A stretch of 64,000 nt of DNA from Xanthobacteraceae bacterium. Its GTDB lineage: Bacteria > Pseudomonadota > Alphaproteobacteria > Rhizobiales > Xanthobacteraceae. Under the pieces are notes generated by a model, which had not been told where the DNA came from, made no database searches, and saw nothing but the letters and a program-made list of their open reading frames with translations. Below are positions 7,113 through 15,424 of this stretch, in pieces (the stretch's first letter is position 1; each line of letters opens with the position of its first letter). The stretch lies in assembly GCA_019635585.1 (NCBI GenBank), contig JAHBZE010000002.1:558001-622000 (forward strand). Reading direction: 5' to 3'. The translations under genes were made by a program, and so were the position numbers.

Positions 7113-8573
7113 ATGGCTAACATTACTCTTTCGGCTGGCGTTCGCGCCAACCTGACCTCGCTGCAGTCGACGGCGGAAATGATGAACACCGTCCAGCAGC
7201 GTCTTGCCACCGGCAAGAAGGTCAACTCCGCTATCGACAACCCGGTCAACTTCTTCACCGCCGCCGGCCTTACGTCTCGTTCGAACGATCTCTCCACGTT
7301 GCTCGACAGCGTCAGCAACGCGGTGCAGACGATCAGCGCTGCCGACAAGGGCATCACGGCGATCACGAAGCTTGTTGAAGCTGCCAAGTCGACCGCGAAG
7401 CAGGCGTTGACGACCTCGGCTCCGGCCGCGACCTACGCGCTCAGCATCACCGGTTCGTCGGCGATTGCCGATGACGCGGCTGTTGCGACGGGTACCGTCG
7501 GTTCGATCACCGGCGCCTCGACGCTCGCATCGCTCGGCATCGCGGACGGTGAAACGATCACGATCTCCGACGGCACCAACACCGTTACCCACACGGTTAC
7601 GACTGCCGCGACGGAAGACGTGGACGATGTTATCACCACGCTGAACGGCGGTGCCGCGACCTGGACCGTTGCCGTCAATGGCTCCGGTCAGCTCGAAGTC
7701 ACCGCTGACGATCCGACCGACACGCTGACGATCTCCGGCAACGGTGCCGACAGCGCTTTCGGCACCACGACCACGTCCAGCCTCGTCAACAGCGACATCG
7801 GCGGCCTCACCGGCACGCTGACGTTCACGGTTGGCACCGGCTCGGCGCAGACGCTGACGTTCGGTTCGGGCAACATCGAAACCCGCGCTGACTTGCTGAC
7901 CGCCCTCGGTAACCTGACGGGCGTCACGGCAACGATCAACGGTTCGGACCAGATCGCGATCACGTCGACTTCGGCTAACGACGTCACGATCGGTGGTACC
8001 ACGACGCTTGCCACGCTCGGCCTCACCGCCGGCACGACGAGCCCGACTGCCACGATCGGTACGCCGAACGCGACCCGCGCTTCGCTGCAGACGGACTTCA
8101 ACGACCTGTTGACGCAGATTTCGCAGCTCGCTGCGGACTCTTCGTTCAACGGCGTGAACCTCCTGAACGGCGACAACCTCTCGGTCGTGTTCAACGAAGA
8201 CGGCTCGTCCTCGCTCGCGATCAACGGCGTCACCTTCGACGCCGCTGGCCTCGGCCTGACCGCGCAGTCGGGCAACGCCTTCCAGTCCAACACGACGATC
8301 AATTCGGTCATCGCGTCGCTGGATGCGGCGACCACCACGCTGCGTTCGCAGTCTTCGACCTTCGGTTCGAAGCTCTCGGTCGTGCAGACCCGTCAGGACT
8401 TCACTAAGAACCTGATCAACGTCCTGCAGGTCGGCGCCGACAACCTGACGCTCGCTGACTCGAACGAGGAAGGTGCGAACCTCCTCGCGCTGCAGACCCG
8501 TCAGTCCCTGTCGACCTCGGCTTTGTCGATGGCCGTTCAGGCGGACCAGAACGTCCTTCGCCTGCTCCAGTAA
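7113..8573 (+). CDS. fliC: Flagellin, second tandem copy
   Basis: A 486-residue filament subunit paralogous to 5426-6886. The termini are family-typical (SLQSTAEMMNTVQQRLATGK; FGSKLSVVQTRQDFTKNLIN; end VQADQNVLRLLQ). Its codon usage is smoother than that of the first copy (frequent GGT, GCT, TCG), consistent with higher expression. A ribosome site AGGAAGG precedes ATG 7113. It has its own 5' region with a CtrA box and its own strong terminator, so it is probably monocistronic. In Caulobacter, FlbT, encoded just downstream here, acts on flagellin mRNA leaders; whether it does so here is inference. Confidence 0.96.
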   Translation: MANITLSAGVRANLTSLQSTAEMMNTVQQRLATGKKVNSAIDNPVNFFTAAGLTSRSNDLSTLLDSVSNAVQTISAADKGITAITKLVEAAKSTAKQALTTSAPAATYALSITGSSAIADDAAVATGTVGSITGASTLASLGIADGETITISDGTNTVTHTVTTAATEDVDDVITTLNGGAATWTVAVNGSGQLEVTADDPTDTLTISGNGADSAFGTTTTSSLVNSDIGGLTGTLTFTVGTGSAQTLTFGSGNIETRADLLTALGNLTGVTATINGSDQIAITSTSANDVTIGGTTTLATLGLTAGTTSPTATIGTPNATRASLQTDFNDLLTQISQLAADSSFNGVNLLNGDNLSVVFNEDGSSSLAINGVTFDAAGLGLTAQSGNAFQSNTTINSVIASLDAATTTLRSQSSTFGSKLSVVQTRQDFTKNLINVLQVGADNLTLADSNEEGANLLALQTRQSLSTSALSMAVQADQNVLRLLQ

Positions 8574-8598
8574 GCAGTCGGAATATCAAGACAAAAGG

Positions 8599-8626
8599 CG
8601 GCGGGGCCAAAAGCCCCGCCGTTTTT
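8599..8626 (+). terminator. Terminator after second flagellin
   Basis: Nine-base-pair stem (8599-8607 with 8613-8621), loop CAAAA, then TTTTT. A strong intrinsic terminator. Confidence 0.85.
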
Positions 8627-8707
8627 CTTATGGAGAGTTGAAAGGACCCCTTCTTTCGCGCACCGTCCGGCGATACGTCGGCACCGTTGATTCGGGAGGA
8701 CTGGGCG

Positions 8708-9091
8708 ATGGGCCTGAAAGTCGAATTGAAGCCTGGTGAGCGCATCATCATTGGCGACTCGATCGTGACCAACGATGACCAGCGGACCAAGCTCATCATC
8801 GAGGGCGACGCCCCGATCCTCCGCGAAAAAGACATCATGACTTCCGACGCGGCGAATACGCCGTGCAAGAAGATCTACCTGTTGGTCCAGTTGATGTACC
8901 TGAGCCGCGATCCCGCGGTGCACCATGAGCTGTATTTTACGCTCATGAAGGAGACGGTGAACGCCGCTCCGAGCACGCAGCCCTACTTCGACCGCATCAA
9001 TAATCAGATATTAACCGGAAATGTTTATAAAGCCCTGAAAGAGACCCAATCCCTCATTGAGTACGAGAAGGAATTGCTCGCGAATGCATAA
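8708..9091 (+). CDS. flbT: Flagellin mRNA regulator FlbT
   Basis: A 127-residue protein with the FlbT signature: MGLKVELKPGERIIIGDS at the start, then ILREKDIM and KKIYLLVQLMYLS. Known members bind flagellin mRNA leaders and hold flagellin translation back until the hook is complete. ATG 8708 was chosen over an in-frame start seven codons earlier because GGGAGGA lies just upstream and homologues begin M-x-LKVELK. The 3' end overlaps flaF by 8 bases. The order here is flbT then flaF. Confidence 0.93.
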   Translation: MGLKVELKPGERIIIGDSIVTNDDQRTKLIIEGDAPILREKDIMTSDAANTPCKKIYLLVQLMYLSRDPAVHHELYFTLMKETVNAAPSTQPYFDRINNQILTGNVYKALKETQSLIEYEKELLANA

Positions 9092-9464
9092 CGCGGCGAA
9101 TGCCTACGCAAAAAATGCCCAGCAGACGGGCAACCCCCGAGAACTTGAGGCGCAGCTTCTGATGCGCGCCGCCGCCAAATTGCAGGCCGTCAACGACGGT
9201 TCGCTGGTCAAAAGCGAAGAGGTCGTCTCCGCCATCCGCTACAATCGCCGCCTCTGGACGCTGTTCGGCGGCTCCGTCGGCCGCCCGGAAAACCCGCTAC
9301 CCGCCGAGATCAAACAGAACCTCGCCAATCTGGCGAACTTCGTCGTGAACCATTCGATGAAGCTCGAAACCTCGACTGAATCCACTGCCGGCCGCGTCGG
9401 CGTGCTGATCAACATCAACCGCGAAATCGCCGCTGGCCTCCGGACAAACCTCCAGGCCGCCTGA
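9084..9464 (+). CDS. flaF: Flagellin biosynthesis regulator FlaF
   Basis: A 126-residue helical protein beginning MHNAANAYAKNAQQTGNPRE, the typical FlaF start. It has a conserved core (LEAQLLMRAAAKLQAV; YNRRLWTLF) and a C-terminal helix with GRVGVLININREIAAGL. In other alphaproteobacteria FlaF promotes flagellin synthesis or secretion in partnership with FlbT. It overlaps the end of flbT by 8 bases, so the two are translationally coupled. A bidirectional terminator follows. Confidence 0.93.
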   Translation: MHNAANAYAKNAQQTGNPRELEAQLLMRAAAKLQAVNDGSLVKSEEVVSAIRYNRRLWTLFGGSVGRPENPLPAEIKQNLANLANFVVNHSMKLETSTESTAGRVGVLININREIAAGLRTNLQAA

Positions 9465-9484
9465 ACCGCGCGAAAAGCGAAACG

Positions 9485-9519
9485 AAAATGCCGCGACGGA
9501 TTTCCGCCGCGGCATTTTT
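9485..9519. terminator. Bidirectional terminator between flaF and flgL
   Basis: Eleven-base-pair stem (9485-9495 with 9508-9518) starting in an A run and ending in a T run. It can stop transcription from flaF (+) and from flgL (-). The ATGCCGCG core is reused in the terminator at 17311-17352. Confidence 0.85.
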
Positions 9520-9531
9520 CTTTGCGAAAGC

Positions 9532-11040
9532 TTAGAGGAAGTTGACCAGCGAAAGCTGCGAGAGCATCGACGTCACCTGCAATGACGCTTGCATACGCGT
9601 GTTCAGTGCCAGCAATTTCACGCTGATCTCTTCGTCCGAAACATCCTCGACATCGGAGATCATATCCTGAAGCACGGGCACTCGCTCCGAGAGCCGTTGT
9701 TTCGCGGATTGCGCGGAGACGTTCGCGCCGGCGATCTCCGTCTGAATTGCTTCGACCTGCTGCATACCTGAGGGTATGTCCATCGCCGCGCCGACGCGGC
9801 CTGCGAGCGCATAATAAGCCGCGCGCGCGTCGGGATCTGTGGGCGAAAACGTCATGGCGGCGAACACGGCTTCGTTCTGCACGATCCAGCGGATGCCTTC
9901 CTCGTTCGCGCGTGCGCCATAGTTCACCGTGATTGCGTCGTCAACGCGTGCGACCGAAGTGCTGCGTGCGCTGTCGGTGGCGTCGTCTCCGGTGTACCAG
10001 GAAACCGTATTCGCAGTCGTGCCGTCGGTCAGCGCCGTCGCCGCATAAAACGGCGGCGTACCGGCGATCCGCTGTGGTGGATTGGAAGCATCCGTCGCGA
10101 AGAAATCGTTCCCGGCCTGCATCGCGGATGCGGCGACGAGTTCGGTCTTGCCGAGCGTCTGCAACTGCGTGTCCATCGCGGCCGTGATGTTCGCGGCGGT
10201 GTCCGCGGGAGTCGCACCGATCGTGAATTTGCCGTCACCCGGCGGATCGTCGGTCGTCGCGGTGAGGTCGATGGCGGTCGTCGTACCGTCCGGCATCGTC
10301 AGCGAAATACGCACCGTGCCGCCGACAGGAGGGTTGGTCGCACCGAGATCGATCGAAATCGAATGAGGCGAGGCGCCCGGACCCGTGATGGTCGCGCCGA
10401 AACTCGTCGTCGCACCTGCGATCTTGAAGCCGAACGGATGCGCGCCGTCCTCCTCGAGCGAGACGACGCTACCCGCGGCGGGATTCACCGTGAGCCGGCC
10501 CCGTTGATCGGCGCCCTGATCGGCCTGCAAGCGCTCGCTAATGATCTGCTTCAAGCCCGCCTGCGTGCCGTCACCGTTCAGGATACGGTCCATCGTATCG
10601 GTTGCTGGCTTGTCGGTTGCGCGCCCAGAAAAAAGATAACGACCGCCGGCATCGAGATTGAGCAGACTCAGCATCTCGCTGAGACGGCCGATCGCGGAAC
10701 GTTGCGAGGCGGTCTGTCCGTCCTGGACAAGCGAATAGTCGTAAGGCGCGGTGAGATCCGAGCGTGTTTCATCGCGCAGATCCCCGATCCGCTGCAATGA
10801 CGTATTCATCAGCTTCACGCGCGTTTCGATATTCGTCGAGTTCGACTGATAGATATCGACGCGCGAAAGTTGCGAGCGCAGATTGAGCACGGTCCCGCTG
10901 CCGAGGCCGAGACCGCCATAGGTATCCGATTTCTTTCCGGTACTGAGCTGGCGCTGCAGTTCGGCAAGCTGCTCGCGCATCTGCGAGATCGTGCGCGCCG
11001 CCATTGTCGTCGTCAGACTGGTTCCTGTCACCGACGCCAT
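9532..11040 (-). CDS. flgL: Flagellar hook-filament junction protein FlgL (HAP3)
   Basis: A 502-residue protein forming the second junction layer between hook and filament. The N-terminal flagellin-like helices (MREQLAELQRQLSTGKKSD) and the C-terminal helices (QRLSERVPVLQDMI; ISVKLLALNTRMQASLQ; end SQLSLVNFL) are clear. Between them, about residues 190-400 hold a long beta-rich insert (SISIDLGATNPPVGGTVRIS), so the protein is much longer than enterobacterial FlgL (~317) but like other Rhizobiales versions. The start lies 3 bases after the flgK stop, in one operon with flgE and flgK. Confidence 0.92.
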   Translation of the reverse strand: MASVTGTSLTTTMAARTISQMREQLAELQRQLSTGKKSDTYGGLGLGSGTVLNLRSQLSRVDIYQSNSTNIETRVKLMNTSLQRIGDLRDETRSDLTAPYDYSLVQDGQTASQRSAIGRLSEMLSLLNLDAGGRYLFSGRATDKPATDTMDRILNGDGTQAGLKQIISERLQADQGADQRGRLTVNPAAGSVVSLEEDGAHPFGFKIAGATTSFGATITGPGASPHSISIDLGATNPPVGGTVRISLTMPDGTTTAIDLTATTDDPPGDGKFTIGATPADTAANITAAMDTQLQTLGKTELVAASAMQAGNDFFATDASNPPQRIAGTPPFYAATALTDGTTANTVSWYTGDDATDSARSTSVARVDDAITVNYGARANEEGIRWIVQNEAVFAAMTFSPTDPDARAAYYALAGRVGAAMDIPSGMQQVEAIQTEIAGANVSAQSAKQRLSERVPVLQDMISDVEDVSDEEISVKLLALNTRMQASLQVTSMLSQLSLVNFL

Positions 11041-11043
11041 TTG

Positions 11044-12912
11044 TTAAATCCTGATCAGCATATCGAACAATTCCTTGACCGCGGTCATGACGCGCGCATT
11101 CGCGGCATAGGCGTTCTGGAGCGTGAGCAGCCGGGCCATTTCCGAGTCGATATTCACGCCCGTGCTCTCGGTCATCCGATCCTGGAGTGCATTAAGAACG
11201 ATGTCTTGACCGTCTTTCAGCCGCAGCGCGTTTTCGGTTGCCGTGCTTTGATTGGTGACGACCTGTTGTGCGAAACCGACCACCGAGCCGGTAAACGGCT
11301 GGCCGAGACCGCCAATGCCGGTCGAGGGCGAGAACATCTGATTTGTTGCCGTCAACCGCTGCCATAGAAACTCGGGACGGGTGGAATCGCCGGAAAGCGT
11401 ATTGGCGTCGTAGTTGATGAGTCCAGACGAGTCTGAAAGCAGGGACGAGTTCACGGCGATCCGCGCTGCAAAGCCGACCTTCTGCTCGCGTCCGCCCGCG
11501 ATCGCGTTTGAGTAAAGCGTATTTCCGTTGCCGTCGGTGAAGAACGGCAGCGTGCCGTCGCCCGACTGAATCGTATTCGTGGTCACCGTCGCACTGAGCG
11601 CGTCGATATTCACGAGATCGGGCGCGCCGTCGTCAAGCACACGCAGAATCGTGCCTGCGCCGGGATTGTCGAACTGCACGCTCGGGCCCAGCGCGGTATT
11701 GAGCGCGGCAAGAGCGCCCGCAACGCCGCCAGCGAAGCTCACGCCGATAACCTGATCGCCTGGATCGGCCGTCAGCGAGTTTGAAAGCGGCAAAGATGAG
11801 GGATCGTCGACCCGGACAATCGTTACCTTGTGTTGCGTCGGGCCGGAATTGTCGGTGTATGTGAGCGTGATCGAATTACCGTTCTGCAGATCGGCAAGGT
11901 CGATTTCGTAGCCCGTCTGCGCACCCGAACCCGCGGTCGTGCTGTCCACGGTACGGTTCGACAAAGACGTCGCGAGCGCATTGGCAATCTCATCGAGCTG
12001 CGCCTGCGCTTTAACGAGAATGTCGTCGCGCAATTCGACTAGCGCAGCAATCTTTCCCGAGCGAATGGATTTATTCGCAATGAGATCAATCGAAGCCCCG
12101 TTTGGAGAAACCAGCCTGATCGTGCCCGTACCGGACTTCGTCGGGTCCGCGTTCCAGAGCGATTGTGCGCCGAGCGGTTTTTCGTCGAACGTCAGCCGCG
12201 CCGCCTGCATGTCGAACAGACTGACGCCGGAGTTCGTAAAAATCGAAATCTGGTTTTCGCCGCTGTTCATGACCTGGATATCAATCAGCCCGGCAAGCTG
12301 GTCGATGGCCTTGTCGCGCTGGTCGAGCAATGCGCCGAGTTCGACGTCCTGCGAGGACAACGCGATAATCTGGGTCTGGGTATTCTCGATCGTACTGAGA
12401 AGACTGTTGACCTGCTCGACCGCATCGCCGATGCCGCCTTCCGCCTGGTTGCGCATGGTCGTGACGTCGGTCGAAAGGCTGTTCAGCTTCTGCGCCATCA
12501 CTTGCGCCGCGTTCAGGACCGACTGTCGCGTAGCCGCCGATTGCGGATCGGCGGAGAGCGCCTGCAACGAGCTCGTAAATCCGTTGATGATGGTGTCGAG
12601 CGCGCTCGCTGCGCCCGGCGTGCCGTACATCTGGTCGATCTGCTGCCGGAATTTGGCGATGGCGTTGATGTACTCGGAACCCGCGCTCTCGGTGCGAAGC
12701 TGCCGCTGCACATAGATATCGAGTTCACGGTTGACGTTGGTCACGCGGACGCCGATGCCCGAACCGCCGGCGAGCGCGGTTTCGAGCCCAAGCGTCTTAC
12801 GCGTATATCCGGGCGTCTCGGCGTTCGCGACGTTGGTCGCGACGACACCGATGCCGGTCTGGGTAGCCCGCAGCCCGCTGAGCGCGGACGATAACGCGGT
12901 AGTCAGCCCCAT
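11044..12912 (-). CDS. flgK: Flagellar hook-associated protein FlgK (HAP1)
   Basis: A 622-residue protein, the first junction layer on the hook. The N-terminal motif TGIGVVATNVANAETPGYTR is the flagellar rod/hook signature. A coiled-coil D1 region with QIDQMYGTPG follows, then a long variable middle. The C-terminus (MARLLTLQNAYAANARVMTA followed by KELFDMLIRI) closes the axial helix. Its ATG lies 23 bases beyond the flgE stop and flgL follows after 3 bases. The order flgE-flgK-flgL matches assembly order; FlgN encoded at 4738-5211 is the expected chaperone. Confidence 0.95.
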   Translation of the reverse strand: MGLTTALSSALSGLRATQTGIGVVATNVANAETPGYTRKTLGLETALAGGSGIGVRVTNVNRELDIYVQRQLRTESAGSEYINAIAKFRQQIDQMYGTPGAASALDTIINGFTSSLQALSADPQSAATRQSVLNAAQVMAQKLNSLSTDVTTMRNQAEGGIGDAVEQVNSLLSTIENTQTQIIALSSQDVELGALLDQRDKAIDQLAGLIDIQVMNSGENQISIFTNSGVSLFDMQAARLTFDEKPLGAQSLWNADPTKSGTGTIRLVSPNGASIDLIANKSIRSGKIAALVELRDDILVKAQAQLDEIANALATSLSNRTVDSTTAGSGAQTGYEIDLADLQNGNSITLTYTDNSGPTQHKVTIVRVDDPSSLPLSNSLTADPGDQVIGVSFAGGVAGALAALNTALGPSVQFDNPGAGTILRVLDDGAPDLVNIDALSATVTTNTIQSGDGTLPFFTDGNGNTLYSNAIAGGREQKVGFAARIAVNSSLLSDSSGLINYDANTLSGDSTRPEFLWQRLTATNQMFSPSTGIGGLGQPFTGSVVGFAQQVVTNQSTATENALRLKDGQDIVLNALQDRMTESTGVNIDSEMARLLTLQNAYAANARVMTAVKELFDMLIRI

Positions 12913-12935
12913 TGCTTACTCGCCTTCGTCCGCGG

Positions 12936-14318
12936 TTAGCGGATCATGTTGATCGTTTCCTGCAGCATCTGGTCCGCCGTGGTCACGATTCGCGTGTTTG
13001 CCGCATAAGCCTGCTGCGTCACGATCAGCTTCGTGAATTCGTCCGCGATGTCGGTATTGGATCCTTCCAGCGACTTGCCGACGATCTGGCCGGACGCGCC
13101 GTAGATCGCAGGTCCCGACTCCGACGTCGCCTCGAAGGCGCCGCCGTCCAGGCGCTTCAGGGCGTTGTCGCCAAGGAAGCTCGCAAGCGGAATCTCCGCG
13201 ATGTCGATCGAACGGCCGTTTGAATAGCTCGCCACGATACGGCCCTTGTCGTTCACCGCGATCGATTGCAGTTCGCCCGCCGCATAGCCGTTCTGGGTGA
13301 GAAGGTTCACCTTTGCAACGCCGTTCGCGTCCGCAAATTGCGTGACGCCGGCATTTCCATGCGAAAGAATGACGTCGCCGATCACGACACCGTTGACCGT
13401 GAGCCCGGTGATCGTCACCGCCGGAATATTCGGCGTGAGAATGCCGCTTGCGTTGAATTCATAGACCTGACCCACGTTCTGCCATGCGACATCGGTCGTG
13501 CCCGGATTCGAATTGGTCTGATAGAAAAGCTCCCAGGTATCGCTGGTGCCGGTCGCGGCCGAGTCCGTTTTCACCCAGCGCAACTGCACGTTCACTTCGT
13601 TGCCTAGCGCGTCGTAGACCGTGACTGCGCCGCCCGCGACCGATTGCTCGAGAAACGTATTGACGTCCGCGCCTTCCACGGTGCCGTCGCCGGAAGCGCG
13701 AGGATCGCTGCCTGTGAATGCACCCGGCACCAGGAGTTCGCTGCCCGGAGTGTCGGGCGCGTTAGTGTAAGACTGGTTGCGCGGCAAGCTGGCGAGGTTC
13801 GCGCGGTATTCGATAATCGTCGTTGTCTGGGAGGGCAGGAAGTCATTGGTGAATTGCAACACTTCCGGCACGCTGCCAACGGTGTTGCCGGTGGTTGGAT
13901 CGACCCGCAGCGCTTTCAGGTAGTAGCCCGAGCCGTTTACAAGATAGCCGTTCTTGTCGAGTTCGAAGTCACCGCGGCGGGTATAGAGATCGACGCCGAC
14001 AAAGGTCGGCTGACCGTCCGGAAATGCGGAAGGCTTCTGCACGACGAAGTAGCCGTCGCCCTTGATCGCCATGTAGGTGTCGACGCCGGCAGTCTGAATG
14101 TCGCCCTGGACATTGTTGGTCTGGCGCGAGAGTGCGACCACGCCGCCGGACGACTGGCGCTTGGCGCTAGAACTCGCGACCATGTCGGCGAAGCTCGTAT
14201 CGACGCGCTTGAACCCGGTGGTCTGCGAGTTCGCGATGTTGCCCGAGATGTTTTCGAGCGCGTAGGACTGCGCCTGCAGGCCGCCGACCGCGTTCGTCAT
14301 TGCACCGAAGATACCCAT
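12936..14318 (-). CDS. flgE: Flagellar hook protein FlgE
   Basis: A 460-residue hook subunit. The N-terminus is MGIFGAMTNAVGGLQAQSYA followed by ENISGNIANSQTTGFKR. The C-terminus has LEGSNTDIADEFTKLIVTQQ and ends DQMLQETINMIR, both diagnostic of hook/rod axial proteins. The middle carries the FlgE domains with VYDALGNEVNVQL. ATG 14318 has GGAGGAG just upstream; an in-frame start 16 codons earlier would add a basic leader foreign to exported axial proteins. A sigma54-type promoter lies 51-66 bases upstream and probably drives flgE-flgK-flgL. Confidence 0.95.
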   Translation of the reverse strand: MGIFGAMTNAVGGLQAQSYALENISGNIANSQTTGFKRVDTSFADMVASSSAKRQSSGGVVALSRQTNNVQGDIQTAGVDTYMAIKGDGYFVVQKPSAFPDGQPTFVGVDLYTRRGDFELDKNGYLVNGSGYYLKALRVDPTTGNTVGSVPEVLQFTNDFLPSQTTTIIEYRANLASLPRNQSYTNAPDTPGSELLVPGAFTGSDPRASGDGTVEGADVNTFLEQSVAGGAVTVYDALGNEVNVQLRWVKTDSAATGTSDTWELFYQTNSNPGTTDVAWQNVGQVYEFNASGILTPNIPAVTITGLTVNGVVIGDVILSHGNAGVTQFADANGVAKVNLLTQNGYAAGELQSIAVNDKGRIVASYSNGRSIDIAEIPLASFLGDNALKRLDGGAFEATSESGPAIYGASGQIVGKSLEGSNTDIADEFTKLIVTQQAYAANTRIVTTADQMLQETINMIR

Positions 14319-14368
14319 TACACTCCTCCGAAATCGCAGCCGCGCGCGTGCCGGCCCCACGACCAATT

Positions 14369-14384
14369 GGCAACCGCCATGCCA
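14369..14384 (-). promoter_or_regulatory. Sigma54-type -24/-12 promoter for flgEKL
   Basis: On the minus strand TGGCATGGCGGTTGCC has GG, exactly ten bases, then GC, and an intact TTGC in the -12 box. Predicted transcription start is about 14357, roughly 40 bases before the flgE ATG. Confidence 0.7.
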
Positions 14385-14578
14385 GTCCCAGAATTCATCT
14401 AAGTAATTGCATTTATTACTTTATTTGCCATGCGCGAGCGGTCTTCGGACGGCATCCTTTGCCGTCCCGGCAAGTTCTGCCGGGCGGAACGCGCCAAAGC
14501 CGGCTGGCGGATTCCCGCCTTGCTCGGTCCGGTCCACGCCCATAGGGTGCGCCGCCTTGAGGAATCCCGGAGCCGAAA

Positions 14579-15421
14579 ATGCGTTTTGAAGGTACCAAGA
14601 GCTACGTCGCGGCTGACGATCTGAAAGTGGCGGTCAATGCCGCGATCGCGCTCGAACGCCCGCTGCTGATTAAGGGCGAACCCGGCACCGGAAAAACCGT
14701 GCTCGCGGCGGAAGTCGCACGCGCGATCAAGGCGCCGCTGATCGAATGGCACATCAAGTCCACGACCAAAGCCGCGCAGGGTCTTTACGAATACGACGCG
14801 GTTGCGCGCCTGCGCGACAGCCAACTCGGCGATCCGCGCGTCTCCGAAATCAGGAATTACATCAAGCGTGGCAAGCTGTGGGATGCCTTCACCTCCGAAC
14901 AGCGCCCGCTGCTCCTGATCGACGAAATCGACAAGGCCGACATCGAATTCCCGAATGATCTCCTGCAGGAGCTCGATCGCATGGAATTCCATGTTTACGA
15001 GACCGGCGAGACTATCAAGGCAGCGAAGCGCCCGATCATCGTCATCACCTCGAACAACGAAAAGGAATTGCCGGACGCGTTCCTGCGCCGTTGCTTCTTT
15101 CACTACATCCGCTTCCCCGACGCAGACACGATGCGCGCGATCGTCGAGGTCCACTTCCCCGGCATCAAGCAGCGTCTGGTCGCCGAGGCGCTCCGCATGT
15201 TCTACGAAATCCGCGAAGTGCCGGGCCTGAAGAAGAAGCCTTCGACCTCGGAATTGCTTGATTGGTTGAAACTACTGATGGTCGAGGACATCGGCCCGGA
15301 AACGCTGCGCGAGCGCGACCCGAAGAAGCTGATCCCGCCGCTGCACGGCGCGCTTCTGAAGAACGAGCAGGACGTTCACCTGTTTGAGCGGCTCGCTTTT
15401 CTCGCTCGCCGCGAGGGATAA
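14579..15421 (+). CDS. MoxR-family AAA+ ATPase (CoxD-like)
   Basis: A 280-residue cytosolic AAA+ ATPase. Walker A is GEPGTGKT at 33-40, Walker B LLLIDEID at 111-118, sensor 1 VITSNNEKELPDAFLRRC around 155-172. The C-terminal lid has LIPPLHGALLKNEQD. MoxR ATPases act as chaperones that, with a von Willebrand factor A partner, mature or activate enzymes such as molybdenum hydroxylases. The expected partner, a CoxE-like VWA protein, is 13 kb away on the other strand (28147-29328). It stands alone here; the next gene is convergent and ends 4 bases away. Confidence 0.88.
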   Translation: MRFEGTKSYVAADDLKVAVNAAIALERPLLIKGEPGTGKTVLAAEVARAIKAPLIEWHIKSTTKAAQGLYEYDAVARLRDSQLGDPRVSEIRNYIKRGKLWDAFTSEQRPLLLIDEIDKADIEFPNDLLQELDRMEFHVYETGETIKAAKRPIIVITSNNEKELPDAFLRRCFFHYIRFPDADTMRAIVEVHFPGIKQRLVAEALRMFYEIREVPGLKKKPSTSELLDWLKLLMVEDIGPETLRERDPKKLIPPLHGALLKNEQDVHLFERLAFLARREG

Positions 15422-15424
15422 TCG

